Of a DNA stretch of 64,000 bases, positions 37,016 through 46,487 are shown piece by piece (the first letter of the stretch is position 1; each line of letters starts with the position of its first letter). This DNA comes from Paraburkholderia sp. DHOC27. Lineage in GTDB: Bacteria > Pseudomonadota > Gammaproteobacteria > Burkholderiales > Burkholderiaceae. The notes beneath the pieces are model-generated. The model did no database searches. It worked only from the letters and a program-made list of their open reading frames with translations, and was not told the DNA's origin. The translations under genes and the position numbers were made by a program. The stretch spans positions 1 through 64,000 of the forward strand of contig NZ_QVQV01000002.1 in the NCBI RefSeq assembly GCF_003429005.1, written 5' to 3'.

Positions 37016-38383
37016 TCAGCGCGGCGGCAGCGGCGGCACCTTGCCTTCCTTCAGTTCCTTGGCGAAGGTGTCCTGCATGGTCTGCAGATACTGCGCAACG
37101 GTGATCTTGCCGAGCCACACCTGTTCGATGCCGCGAATCAGGTAATCGTCCGTTGCGGGCGGCCAGTAGGTCCACGTCGTGTAGCCGTAGTTGCCGTCGC
37201 GCACGCCCTTCGAAAACGACGTCACGGTATTGGCGAACAGCGGCGAGACGTTCTTCTCGAGCTTGCCGGCATCCACGGAAGTGAGCGGCAGATTCCAGTC
37301 ACCCGGCCAGTCCTTGCTGATCTTGTCGTAGAACGCATCGGAGTACATATAGTTCAGGAACGCGGCGGCGCCATCCGGATTGGCCGTGCCCTTGTTGATG
37401 GACAGCGTGCTGCCAATGCCGATCTCGTAGGTCGGATACGGCACGCCGTCACGCAGGCTCGGCAACGCGACCACGCCGAGTTCCTGACCCGTCTGCGCGA
37501 ACGCCTTGGTCATGAAGTCGAACGAGAAGGTGCCGTTGGGCGCCATGCCGGCTTCGCCCTTGGCGAGGCGCAACGCCTGCTGATCGCTCGACAGCGAGAA
37601 GTAGTCCTTGCCGAACCAGCCCTTCTGATACCAGTCGTTCAGAAGGCTGATGGCCTGCTGGAACACCGGCGCGGTCCACGGCAATTCGCCTTTTAGCGCC
37701 TTGTAGACGTTGTCCGGTCCAGCAAAGTGATTGAGCACGACCGTCACGTGCCATTCATTGGCCGGCCGCCAGTCGCCATTGCCGACGGAAAACGGCGTGA
37801 TGCCCTTGGCCTGCATCGCGGCGGCGAGCTTGTTCAGATCGGCGAGCGTCTTCGGCGGCTGCCAGCCGTTCTTGTCGAACAAGGTCTTGTTGTAGTACAG
37901 CACCATCGTCTCGAAGGTGCGCGGCAACACGTAAATGTGGCCCTTGTAGATGCCGGCCTTGAGCGCCGGCGCGAGGATGCGTTGATCGAGGTGGTACTTC
38001 TGGATATACGGATCGAGCGGCAGCAGATGACCGGATTCGATCAGCGGCAGCGCGTAGGTGGGCCCAGGCGTCATCACGAGGTCAGGGCCGCGGCCCGCGA
38101 GCACGGCCATGCGGATCTGCTTGTCGCCGGAGCCGCCGGACTTCACATCCAGCGAGAGCGGACTGTTGGGATTGGCGGCGTTGAACGGGTCGATCAGGTC
38201 TTTCTGGAGGATGCGCTGCTGGTCCGGCGTGGCGCCGCGCTGATACCAGAGCGTGATCGGCTCGGCGGCGAACGCGGAGGTCATCGACGCCGGCAACAGA
38301 AAGGTCCCCAGCGCAGGCAACACCGTCGATAACAGCGTGCCGATCACCGCAAGGCGCCGCGACGCCGCGACACAAGATTTCAT
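37016..38383 (-). CDS. Extracellular solute-binding protein family 1 (455 aa)
   Basis: Long signal peptide ending near TSAFAAE, then the sugar-binding type 1 fold (PITLWYQRGATPDQQRIL). The ATG at 38383 has AGGAG seven bases upstream and is preferred to 38401. Contains the typical DKNGWQPPKTLADLNKLA segment. First structural gene of the cluster 2 importer; probably binds an oligosaccharide or glycoside. Confidence 0.9.
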   Translation of the reverse strand: MKSCVAASRRLAVIGTLLSTVLPALGTFLLPASMTSAFAAEPITLWYQRGATPDQQRILQKDLIDPFNAANPNSPLSLDVKSGGSGDKQIRMAVLAGRGPDLVMTPGPTYALPLIESGHLLPLDPYIQKYHLDQRILAPALKAGIYKGHIYVLPRTFETMVLYYNKTLFDKNGWQPPKTLADLNKLAAAMQAKGITPFSVGNGDWRPANEWHVTVVLNHFAGPDNVYKALKGELPWTAPVFQQAISLLNDWYQKGWFGKDYFSLSSDQQALRLAKGEAGMAPNGTFSFDFMTKAFAQTGQELGVVALPSLRDGVPYPTYEIGIGSTLSINKGTANPDGAAAFLNYMYSDAFYDKISKDWPGDWNLPLTSVDAGKLEKNVSPLFANTVTSFSKGVRDGNYGYTTWTYWPPATDDYLIRGIEQVWLGKITVAQYLQTMQDTFAKELKEGKVPPLPPR

Positions 38384-38496
38384 CACCGCTCTCCTCTTCA
38401 TTGCCGTCCACTCCTTGCTAAGCTGGGTCGTTGCGGGATCGCTGCTGCGTGTCTGCTGGTCGTGCGTGCCTGGCGTCGTTGCTACAAGTGATGCGC

Positions 38497-38523
38497 TTGA
38501 TACGGTTGATACGGTTGATACCT
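38497..38523. repeat. Three tandem copies of a 9-bp unit before the binding-protein gene
   Basis: TTGATACGG at 38497-38505 and 38506-38514, and TTGATACCT at 38515-38523. It lies directly after the LacI stop (38528, minus strand) and about 115 bases before the importer start, so it could bind a regulator in phase. Confidence 0.45.
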
Positions 38524-38527
38524 ACCC

Positions 38528-39547
38528 TTACGCCGACTCGCGCCGCATGATCTCGAATGGCATTTCCCGGTGGCGACCGGGTGTGTCCTCGGGCAGTTCC
38601 GTGAGCCGCTGCAGCATCATGTGCGCGGCCACCTGCCCCTGGACGTTCTGAAACTGGTTGACGGTACTGAGCGCGGGCGTGAGCACGCGCGCGGCGAAGA
38701 TATCGTCGAAGCCCATCACGGCGATATCGTCGGGAATGCGGTAGCCGGCTTCGCGGATCACCGACATCGCGCCAATCGCCATCAGGTCGTTGGCCGCAAA
38801 AATGGCCGTGGGACGCTCGGGACGTTGCAGCACTTCCTGGGTAGCGCGAATGCCGGCGTCCTCGTCGAAGCCGCTATACACGATGATGTCGGGCACCAGC
38901 CCGGCGCCCTGCATGGTGCGCCGGTAGCCCAGTGCACGGTTGTCCTGCGGACCGCCGGCGCCCGTGATCATGGCAATGCGGCGATGGCCGCGTTCGAGCA
39001 GATAGCGCGTGGCAGCGGTGGCGGCGGCCACGTTGTCGACGAACAGGTTGTCGATGGGCAGCGGTCCGCTCTTCTTGGCCGAGGTTTCGATACGCAGCAC
39101 GCCGATGTTCGCGCGCGTGAGCGGCTCGAACTCAGTAGCCTTCAGATTGAAGAACACGCCGATGATGCCGTCCACACGGCCCTGCATGCCCCATTGCAGC
39201 ACCCTGCGTTCACGCTCGGCGTCCGACTGCGTATTGAGCGCGATCACGTCGTAACCGGCGTCTTCCGCGGCGACCTGCACGCCGCGCACCAGCGCGGGAT
39301 AAAACGGGTTGCCGATGTCGGGCACGACACATGCCAGCGTCATGGTGCGCTGTGTCTTCAATGCCTGCGCGAGCCGGTTTGGCATGTAGCCGAGTTCGCG
39401 CGCGGCATTGAAGACACGCTCGAGCGTTTCCCCCGGGAACGACTGGGTGGTCGAATTGCCAAGTATCAAAGACACGGTTGTTTGCGACACGTTGGCGAGT
39501 CGTGCGACCTCCCGCTGTGTCGCCCGTCTCGGTGGCATTGGCTTCAT
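38528..39547 (-). CDS. LacI-family transcriptional regulator (339 aa)
   Basis: HTH at about residues 9-30 (TQREVARLANVSQTTVSLIL) with hinge LGYMPNRLAQALKTQ, then the periplasmic-binding-like domain starting LACVVPDIGNPFYPALV. Same direction as and just upstream of the cluster 2 importer, so probably its local repressor. Confidence 0.9.
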   Translation of the reverse strand: MKPMPPRRATQREVARLANVSQTTVSLILGNSTTQSFPGETLERVFNAARELGYMPNRLAQALKTQRTMTLACVVPDIGNPFYPALVRGVQVAAEDAGYDVIALNTQSDAERERRVLQWGMQGRVDGIIGVFFNLKATEFEPLTRANIGVLRIETSAKKSGPLPIDNLFVDNVAAATAATRYLLERGHRRIAMITGAGGPQDNRALGYRRTMQGAGLVPDIIVYSGFDEDAGIRATQEVLQRPERPTAIFAANDLMAIGAMSVIREAGYRIPDDIAVMGFDDIFAARVLTPALSTVNQFQNVQGQVAAHMMLQRLTELPEDTPGRHREMPFEIMRRESA

Positions 39548-39556
39548 TTACGCAAG

Positions 39557-39582
39557 AATTCGGATTAGTAATTCGTATTAGT
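39557..39582. promoter_or_regulatory. Tandem 13-bp repeat upstream of the LacI gene
   Basis: AATTCGGATTAGT (39557-39569) and AATTCGTATTAGT (39570-39582) differ at one base. They lie 10-35 bases before the LacI start and could be self-regulatory sites or part of the promoter. Confidence 0.4.
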
Positions 39583-39829
39583 TGAAACATATCACTCGAA
39601 ACATCGCCACGCAACAAGAAATCACTCAGAGGAAACCCGAAACGTGGGAGAGACAGCGGGACGGCGGAAGCTTTGGAACAAGGGACGGTTTTTGCTGATG
39701 TTTTTTGCGGCGCCGCTTGTAGCACTGCTTGCGGCGCTTCCTGAAGCATGGTTTGCGGCGTTTTTCGGCGCACTATCAAGACACTGCATGGTGGCACGGC
39801 ACGAAGCGCATTCAGTGTGACGGCTCAAC

Positions 39830-40372
39830 ATGACACAGCCATTTTTTACGATTGGTCATTCGACGCATCCGCTGCCGGAGTTCGTCAGTCTGCTGAAAGG
39901 CGCGCAGATCGACACGCTGGTGGATGTGCGCAGCATTCCGCGTTCTCGCACCAATCCGCAATTCAATCAGGGCACGCTGCCGGATGCCCTTGCTCGGGAG
40001 CAGATTCGCTACGTGCATCTCGCCGCGCTGGGCGGGCGCCGCGGCGCAATCAAGGGCGAGACGCCATCGCCCAACGGTTACTGGACGCATTCTGCATTTC
40101 GCAACTACGCCGATTACGCCATGACCGCCGCCTTTCGTGAGGGCCTGGCAACATTGCTCGAGCTTGCAGAGCAAAGCCGCTGCGCGATCATGTGTTCCGA
40201 AGCCGTATGGTGGCGCTGCCATCGGCGTATCATCGCGGATTACCTGCTCTGCCGCGGCGAGACGGTGCTGCACATCATGGATGGACGCCACATCTCCCCG
40301 GCGACGCTGACACCGGGCGCACAGCCGCAAGCGGATCACAGCGTGATTTATCCGGCGGCGGTGGCGCCTTGA
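39830..40372 (+). CDS. DUF488 domain protein (180 aa)
   Basis: Complete DUF488: FTIGHSTHPLPEF at the start, VDVRSIPRSRTNPQF, and the Cys-His motif CSEAVWWRCHRRIIA at about 124-138. Function of the family is not known; the Cys/His set suggests nuclease or redox chemistry. Followed by the glycosylase gene in the same direction after 130 bases. Confidence 0.85.
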   Translation: MTQPFFTIGHSTHPLPEFVSLLKGAQIDTLVDVRSIPRSRTNPQFNQGTLPDALAREQIRYVHLAALGGRRGAIKGETPSPNGYWTHSAFRNYADYAMTAAFREGLATLLELAEQSRCAIMCSEAVWWRCHRRIIADYLLCRGETVLHIMDGRHISPATLTPGAQPQADHSVIYPAAVAP

Positions 40373-40502
40373 AACAGCGCGTCGAATGGCAGGCTGAGCC
40401 TGATGCATGCCACCTACACTTGCAAATAAAGCCCTGAAATACCGCCTTGAATCGAACCCGCGTGACACGAACGTCTCACCGCACTGCCACGCCCTGCCCC
40501 AC

Positions 40503-41108
40503 ATGACTGCCACGACGCTGATCCCACTCGATGCCCTGCTGCGCGATATCCGCGCCTGTACGATCTGCGCGCCGGTTTTGCCGCACACGCCTCGCCCCGT
40601 GGTCGTTGCTGCCGAGCAATCACGCATTCTGATCATCGGCCAGGCGCCGGGCGCGCGGGTGCATGCGTCGGGCGTGCCGTGGAGCGATGCGAGCGGCGCG
40701 CGTCTGCGCAACTGGCTCGAGGTCGACGAGGCAACCTTCTACGACGCGACCAGATTCGCCCTGGTGCCGATGGGCTTCTGTTTTCCGGGCCGGGGTCCCA
40801 GCGGTGATCTGCCGCCACGTCCCGAGTGCGCAGCGCATTGGCACCACGATCTGCTCGCGCAAATGCGTTCGGTGCGGCTTACGTTGCTGATCGGACAATA
40901 CGCGCAGCGCTTTGGACTGGGTGCCGCGTTTGGCGCCTCTTCCACCGATACCCTGATGCGCTGGTGCGAGTTTGGGCCCACGGTGTTGCCCCTGCCGCAT
41001 CCGTCGCCGCGCAACATTGCCTGGTTCAAACGCAATGCCTGGTTCGAAGCGGATATCTTGCCGACCCTGCGCGAACGGGTCCGTAGCGCGTTGTCCAGCG
41101 CGGCTTGA
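40503..41108 (+). CDS. Uracil-DNA glycosylase superfamily protein (201 aa)
   Basis: Motif A is IIGQAPGARVHASG and motif B is PLPHPSPRN, both of the family 4/5-like UDG fold. Cysteines at about 18, 21 and 92 may bind an Fe-S cluster, but the set is incomplete to my eye. The ATG at 40503 matches the family start; a longer frame to 40407 is unlikely. Either a base-excision enzyme or one of the many UDG-fold proteins with unknown substrate. Confidence 0.75.
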   Translation: MTATTLIPLDALLRDIRACTICAPVLPHTPRPVVVAAEQSRILIIGQAPGARVHASGVPWSDASGARLRNWLEVDEATFYDATRFALVPMGFCFPGRGPSGDLPPRPECAAHWHHDLLAQMRSVRLTLLIGQYAQRFGLGAAFGASSTDTLMRWCEFGPTVLPLPHPSPRNIAWFKRNAWFEADILPTLRERVRSALSSAA

Positions 41109-41110
41109 GC

Positions 41111-41136
41111 GTGAGAGCCTGACCGTGAGAGCCTGA
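41111..41136. repeat. 12-bp direct repeat at a convergent gene junction
   Basis: GTGAGAGCCTGA at 41111-41122 and 41125-41136, a 14-base period, lying between the glycosylase stop (41108) and the GntR stop (41165). Confidence 0.45.
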
Positions 41137-41164
41137 GCGTCAGATCAAACGCGAAGCACGGCGC

Positions 41165-41992
41165 TCAACTGGCCAGCGCCACGCGCTCCGGTTCGTCCGT
41201 TTCGAACCAGTTCGGATTGCGCGCCGCGATCGGCCCGAGCGACACCAGAATTTCCCGCAGATGCGTACGCATCGCCTCTTCCGCAGCGCTCGCATCATGC
41301 GCGCGCAAGCCGGCCAGGATCTTCGCATGCTGCTTGATGATCAGTTCGAGCGGCGACACGTCGGGCAAACTCAGATAGCGCACGCGGTCCATCTGAGCCT
41401 TGATGTCCTGAATCGTGTTCCATGCCGCGATGCAATCAATGGATTGCGCGATCGAGTAGTGAAATGCCTCGTCCAGTGCGAGGAAGGCGGTGGTGTCGTT
41501 CAGCTTCGCCGCGCGTTTCTGGTCGCGGATATTGTCGGTCAGGAGTTGCAACTGTGCGTCCGTGATGGACTCCGCTGCTTTGCGCGCGACGGCGGTTTCG
41601 ATGGCCTCGCGAATGAAGCGCCCTTCGCGCACCATGCGCGGTGAAATCCGCTTCACCAGCGTGCCGCGCTGCGGCAGCACCTGCAACACGCCCACCTCCA
41701 CCAATTTGATGAACGCCTCACGCACGGGTTGCCGCGACACCTGAAACATATCGGAGACTTCCTTCTCCGAAAGCGGCGTGCCCGGCACCATCTGCCCGGC
41801 AAAAATGGCCTGACGCAGCGCGCGAAAAATCTGCTTGCTGATCGGCTCATGTGAATCGAACGACACCTGCGCCGTCAAATCCGGCAAGGCGACGCGCGGC
41901 GTGGCCACGCGCCCTACCCGCCGCTTTCCTGTGGGTGCGAGGATGGCCGATTCATCGGGCTCGTCGAGCAGCGGGGTAAGAGCGTCGTTCAT
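41165..41992 (-). CDS. GntR-family regulator with FCD domain (275 aa)
   Basis: Winged HTH at about 40-100 (KQIFRALRQAIFAGQMVPGTPLSEKEV, VSRQPVREAF; shown in part), then an all-helical FCD ligand domain (FLALDEAFHYSIAQ). I took the ATG at 41992; a GTG at 42025 is possible. It ends the cluster 3 operon and should control it, probably sensing a sugar acid as related regulators do. Confidence 0.85.
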   Translation of the reverse strand: MNDALTPLLDEPDESAILAPTGKRRVGRVATPRVALPDLTAQVSFDSHEPISKQIFRALRQAIFAGQMVPGTPLSEKEVSDMFQVSRQPVREAFIKLVEVGVLQVLPQRGTLVKRISPRMVREGRFIREAIETAVARKAAESITDAQLQLLTDNIRDQKRAAKLNDTTAFLALDEAFHYSIAQSIDCIAAWNTIQDIKAQMDRVRYLSLPDVSPLELIIKQHAKILAGLRAHDASAAEEAMRTHLREILVSLGPIAARNPNWFETDEPERVALAS

Positions 41993-42085
41993 CGGCGTCC
42001 GGTGGTCGATGCGGGCACGAGGCACGCGCCCGCAGGGTCAAGGGTAGGTGAAGCGCGATCCGCTAATCGCACCAAGGAGGATGCC

Positions 42086-43123
42086 TCAATCAAAATTCAG
42101 ATGCACCTTCATGGATTGCGAGCGGTCGTGCGCGACTTCGAAGGCTTCGTTCGCTTCGGCCATCGCAAACGCGTGCGTCATGATCGGCCGCAGATCGACT
42201 TTACCCGAAGCGATTTCTTCCGCCGCCACCGCGTATTCGTCGGTAAAGCGGAACGAACCCTGATAGCGGATTTCCTTGGCCATCACGAAGTTGGCCGCAA
42301 CCGGCGATTGCCCCGCCGGCAGATTGCCCACCTGGATTACCGTGCCGCCCGCGCGCACCGAACGCAATGCCGTGTCGAGCCCGGCGGGACTGCCGGAGGC
42401 CTCGATCACCACGTCGAAGGTGCCACGCTGTTCGGCCCACGTGTTGATCGTGGCGCCATCCACGGCGTTGACGGTCTGGTCGGCCCCGAGCGACTGCGCG
42501 ATCTGCAGCGCCTTGTCGGACAGATCCATCGCCACCACGCGATGCGCACCGGCACGGCGCGCGACGGTCAAGAGAATGCAGCCAATCGGTCCGCAACCGA
42601 TCAACAACACCTTCGCGCCGACCAGCGAGCCCGCCTGGCGCACCGCATGCAATGCCACCGCGAGCGGTTCGGCCATCGACGCCTGCGCGAAATCGACCCC
42701 CGCGGGCACCGGCACGCACTGACGCGCCGCCACCACGATGTATTGACGGAACATGCCCTGCGTATGCGGGAACGTCGAAGCGCTGCCCATGAAGCGCATG
42801 TTCAGGCAGTGATTCGGCATGCCGCTCACGCAGTATTTGCACACGCCGCAATTGAGGCCAGGATTCACCGCGACGCGTTGCCCGACCGAAAGACCCGTCA
42901 CGTCCGCGCCGAACGAGTCCACTTCGCCGGCCACTTCATGGCCGAGCACGAACGGCTCGCGCACGGCGAAATCGCCGCTCTTGCCCTTGAAGTAGTACGA
43001 CAGATCCGAGCCGCAGATGCCGCCTGCGCGCACCCGCACGCGCACCTGTCCCGCGCCGGGCTGGGGCGGTTCGACCTCGTCGATGCGGATCAGTTTGGGT
43101 TCGTGGAGGACGGCTGCAAGCAT
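42086..43123 (-). CDS. idnD: L-idonate 5-dehydrogenase-type zinc alcohol dehydrogenase (345 aa)
   Basis: Medium-chain dehydrogenase that oxidises C5 of L-idonate or a related polyol acid. Catalytic zinc ligands lie in GGICGSDLSYY and GHEVAGEV; the structural zinc is held by CGVCKYCVSGMPNHC. NAD motif is IGCGPIGC. The segment MGSASTFPHTQGMF is typical of IdnD. GGAG precedes the ATG. It follows the ManD-type gene with a gap of 166 bases. Confidence 0.82.
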   Translation of the reverse strand: MLAAVLHEPKLIRIDEVEPPQPGAGQVRVRVRAGGICGSDLSYYFKGKSGDFAVREPFVLGHEVAGEVDSFGADVTGLSVGQRVAVNPGLNCGVCKYCVSGMPNHCLNMRFMGSASTFPHTQGMFRQYIVVAARQCVPVPAGVDFAQASMAEPLAVALHAVRQAGSLVGAKVLLIGCGPIGCILLTVARRAGAHRVVAMDLSDKALQIAQSLGADQTVNAVDGATINTWAEQRGTFDVVIEASGSPAGLDTALRSVRAGGTVIQVGNLPAGQSPVAANFVMAKEIRYQGSFRFTDEYAVAAEEIASGKVDLRPIMTHAFAMAEANEAFEVAHDRSQSMKVHLNFD

Positions 43124-43289
43124 GTGAGACTCCGTTCAATAAAGGGCAAAAAAATTCCAGCTTAAGACGCTTCGAGATCACGCTCTGGCATGCCGGGGCA
43201 CGCGGTTTCCCATGCGTGCCCGCGAACCGGCAAAGCGGCAAACCCGCGCATTACGCGAAAAGCGCCTGAAAACAGGGCAAAAAGACCGC

Positions 43290-44498
43290 TTACCAGTTCC
43301 ACAGCGTCCCGTCTTCGAGACGCGCCACCGGCAGATACGCGGGGTCATACGGATAACGCGCGGCCAGGGTTTCGTCGATATCGACGCCATGCCCCGGTGC
43401 CTCGCCGGGATGCATCATCCCTTGATCGAAGCTCCATGCATGCGGGAACACTTCGAGCGCCTGCTCCGGGAAGCCCATGTATTCCTGCACGCCGAAGTTC
43501 GGCACCCACAGGTCGAAATGCAGCGCCGCGCCCATGCACACCGGCGACAGGTCCGAAGGACCATGACAGCCCGTGCGCACCTGATACAGCGCGGCAAAAT
43601 CCGCAATGCGCCGCAGATGCGTGATGCCGCCCGCGTGCGTGAGGGTGGCGCGGATATAGTCGATCAACTGCTCTTCGATCAACTGCTTGCAGTCCCAGAT
43701 GCTGTTGAACACTTCGCCCACCGCGATTGGCGTGACTGTGTGCTCGCGAATCAGCCGGAAACCCGCCTGATTCTCCGCCGGCGTTGGGTCTTCCATCCAG
43801 AAGAGGCGATACGGTTCGACGGATTTGCCGAGGCGCGCCGCTTCGATGGGCGTGAGCCGGTGATGCACGTCGTGCAGCAGATGAGTGTCGAAGCCAAATT
43901 TATCGCGCACCGCTTCGAAGAGCTTCGGCACGAAGTCCAGATACTTCTCCGTCGACCAGCTCTGTTCCTCAACCGCGCCCTTGGTGGCCGGCTCGTACAT
44001 GCCGCTGCCCTTCGAGACGCCATACACCGAGCGCATGTTCGGCACGCCGCACTGAATACGGATGGCCTTGTAGCCTGCTTCGATGTGTTCTTCGTAACGG
44101 TCGAGCGCCTCCGGAATATCGCGGCCCGTGGCGTGGCCGTACACCATCACGCCCTCACGCGATGCACCGCCCAGCAGCCGGTACAGCGGCATGCCCGTGA
44201 CCTTGCCGAGAATGTCCCACAGAGCCATGTCCACCGCGGCAATCGCCGTCATCGTCACTGGACCGCGGCGCCAGTAAGCGCCCTTGTAGAGGTACTGCCA
44301 GATGTCCTCGATACGACCCGCGTCGCGGCCAATCAAGGTCGGGCACACGTGATCCTTCAGATACGACGCCACCGCCAGCTCGCGGCCGTTCAGGGTTGCG
44401 TCGCCAATGCCGTGCACACCGTCATCCGTGACGATCTTCAGGGTAACGAAATTACGTCCTGGACAGGTGACGATAACGTCGGCGCGTACGATCTTCAT
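43290..44498 (-). CDS. manD: Mannonate-dehydratase-type enolase superfamily enzyme (402 aa)
   Basis: Removes water from a sugar acid. The start [16 protein letters not shown] and the motifs HDVHHRLTP (metal Asp and His), WMEDPTP (Glu), GEVFNS (Glu) and HGPSD are those of ManD. The ATG at 44498 has AAGGA eight bases upstream; a longer frame overlaps other sequence. ManD-fold enzymes act on D-mannonate, D-gluconate or others at very different rates, so the substrate is not certain. Confidence 0.85.
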   Translation of the reverse strand: MKIVRADVIVTCPGRNFVTLKIVTDDGVHGIGDATLNGRELAVASYLKDHVCPTLIGRDAGRIEDIWQYLYKGAYWRRGPVTMTAIAAVDMALWDILGKVTGMPLYRLLGGASREGVMVYGHATGRDIPEALDRYEEHIEAGYKAIRIQCGVPNMRSVYGVSKGSGMYEPATKGAVEEQSWSTEKYLDFVPKLFEAVRDKFGFDTHLLHDVHHRLTPIEAARLGKSVEPYRLFWMEDPTPAENQAGFRLIREHTVTPIAVGEVFNSIWDCKQLIEEQLIDYIRATLTHAGGITHLRRIADFAALYQVRTGCHGPSDLSPVCMGAALHFDLWVPNFGVQEYMGFPEQALEVFPHAWSFDQGMMHPGEAPGHGVDIDETLAARYPYDPAYLPVARLEDGTLWNW

Positions 44499-44565
44499 AA
44501 ATATTTTCCTTGCTGCCTGGATTGACTCAATCTGGTTGACTGCCGCTCTGCATCTCGACCAAGCG

Positions 44566-45540
44566 CTAGCGTCGGGCCGCGGGCGAGCCGCCTGCAATGG
44601 TCGTCACGCCGATAATCAGCGCGCCGTAGACAATAGCGCGCAAGCCCGCGCCGGTGCCGCTCGCATTGAGCAGCGCGTTGATCAGAAACAGGAAACACGC
44701 CGCGCCCCACACGCCCGTTGGACTGGCGCGGCCACCGGATACCTGGGTGCCGCCAATCACCACCACCGCCACGGAAAGCAGCATGTAGTCCGCGCCCATG
44801 TCGAGCGTCGCGCCGCCGGAAAACGCCGAGAGCAGCAACGCGCACAACGCGACCAGCACCGCGCAGGCCACGTAGGTGGCGCAACGCACCCACTCCACGC
44901 GTACGCCGGCCAGATTCGCGGCCCGCGCATTCTGTCCCACGGCCGAAAGACTGCGACCCTGTACGAGCCGGAACAGCACGATGCCGGTCAGCAATGTGAC
45001 GAGCAAGGCGACGGAGGCGAGCCCCGACACGCCGGCCACCCGGCTCAGCGCAAAGTTCTCCAGCGCGGGCGGCGGCGCGGCGTTGCCGTGCCCCAGACTG
45101 ATTGCTACGGATTGCAAAACAAAACTGGACGACAGCGTAGCGATGATCGGCGGAATGCGCAGCATCCGGATCAGCAGATAGTTGAAGAGGCCGATGCCCA
45201 CGCCGATCCCGATTACGGTCACCACGCCGAGCCAGATCGCGCTGTCCGCGCCACCCATCACGCGCATCGAGACCACGCCGGAGAGCGCGATGGTCGCGGG
45301 AATGGACAGATCGATATTGCCCGGCCCGCTCGTCACCACCAGCATCTGGCCCAGCCCCACCAGCACGCTGAAGACCACGAAGGCGGAAGCCGCCGACAGC
45401 ATGTTGCCGGCAATGCCGAGGCCCAACGCGAGGCTCGTGGCCACGCCGACCAGCACCGTACCGATCACCGACCACAGCCACGGAATGTCGCGCAGCGTGA
45501 GGGCCGACGCCTTCATCGAGGGTTTCATCGCTGTTTTCAT
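44566..45540 (-). CDS. Ribose-type ABC importer permease (324 aa)
   Basis: RbsC-family permease with the [17 protein letters not shown] loop and [18 protein letters not shown] overlap with the preceding permease. With that gene it forms a heterodimeric membrane part, unlike cluster 1. Confidence 0.88.
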   Translation of the reverse strand: MKTAMKPSMKASALTLRDIPWLWSVIGTVLVGVATSLALGLGIAGNMLSAASAFVVFSVLVGLGQMLVVTSGPGNIDLSIPATIALSGVVSMRVMGGADSAIWLGVVTVIGIGVGIGLFNYLLIRMLRIPPIIATLSSSFVLQSVAISLGHGNAAPPPALENFALSRVAGVSGLASVALLVTLLTGIVLFRLVQGRSLSAVGQNARAANLAGVRVEWVRCATYVACAVLVALCALLLSAFSGGATLDMGADYMLLSVAVVVIGGTQVSGGRASPTGVWGAACFLFLINALLNASGTGAGLRAIVYGALIIGVTTIAGGSPAARR

Positions 45541-46487
45541 CGCCGTGCTCCCTTGCCGCGAAATACCAGACGCAGCGACAACACTGCGATCAGAATCATG
45601 CCCTGCAGTCCGATTTGCCATTCCGGTGCGATCTGCAAAAACGACAGGAAGGACGACGCCAGCGTGAGCGTGATGGCGCCGAGCACCGCGCCGATTGCGG
45701 AGACGCGTCCACCGACGAACTCACCGCCGCCGAGAATCACGCCTGCCACCGACAACAGCGTGTAACGCAGCGCGATATTCGCATCCGCCGACGTGGCGAG
45801 GCCCAGTAGCGTCAATCCCGAACACACACCGAACACGCCGGCGCAGCCAAACAGGATGGCCTTCGAGCGGATCACCGACCAGCCGAAGCGCCGCATCGCG
45901 CCCGGGTTGCCGCCCACGCCGCGCAGCCCCACGCCGATCGGCGAGCGCATCAGCAGAAAGTGACTGGCGATGCCGATGGCCGCGGTCCACAGCAAGGGGG
46001 CGGGAATGACGGGCGACTGAAACCCCATCAAGGTCGAGAGCCAGCCTGGACTCGTGCCGCCAGGCGACGGCAACAGCAGCACCGCGAGGCCGTTCCAGAT
46101 GAACGACAGACCGAGCGTGACCACCACCGACGACATGCGCCGGTATTCGATCAACGCGCCGATCAGTGCATACAGCGCGACGCAGCCCGCGAGCGCGGCC
46201 CAGCCGAGCAGCGGCGAGCGCACCAGCAGCGTGGCGCCGATGCACGATACGAGGCTCACGAACGAGCCGATCGAAAGATCGAGTTCGTTGGCGGTAATCA
46301 CCGCAAGCTGCGACAGCGTGGCGAACACGATGGGCACGCCCAGGTTCAGCAGCATCACCGCGCCGAAATAGCTGAGCGTATTCGGCTGCACGATGATCAT
46401 GGGAATCAGCACCGCGAACAGCGACACCACCGGCAACGCGGACCGTAGATCGAGCCGGCGCGCGTGCCCCTTGACTGCCTGATTCAT
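45537..46487 (-). CDS. Ribose-type ABC importer permease (316 aa)
   Basis: RbsC-family permease with ANELDLSIGSFVSL loop and GGGEFVGGRVSAIG. Its ATG overlaps the ATPase stop (46484-46486). Pairs with the next permease. Confidence 0.88.
   Translation of the reverse strand: MNQAVKGHARRLDLRSALPVVSLFAVLIPMIIVQPNTLSYFGAVMLLNLGVPIVFATLSQLAVITANELDLSIGSFVSLVSCIGATLLVRSPLLGWAALAGCVALYALIGALIEYRRMSSVVVTLGLSFIWNGLAVLLLPSPGGTSPGWLSTLMGFQSPVIPAPLLWTAAIGIASHFLLMRSPIGVGLRGVGGNPGAMRRFGWSVIRSKAILFGCAGVFGVCSGLTLLGLATSADANIALRYTLLSVAGVILGGGEFVGGRVSAIGAVLGAITLTLASSFLSFLQIAPEWQIGLQGMILIAVLSLRLVFRGKGARR

Noticed and set aside
44495..45481. 328-codon frame parallel to the permease at 44566
   Set aside because: Shadow frame, Arg-rich, no domain.
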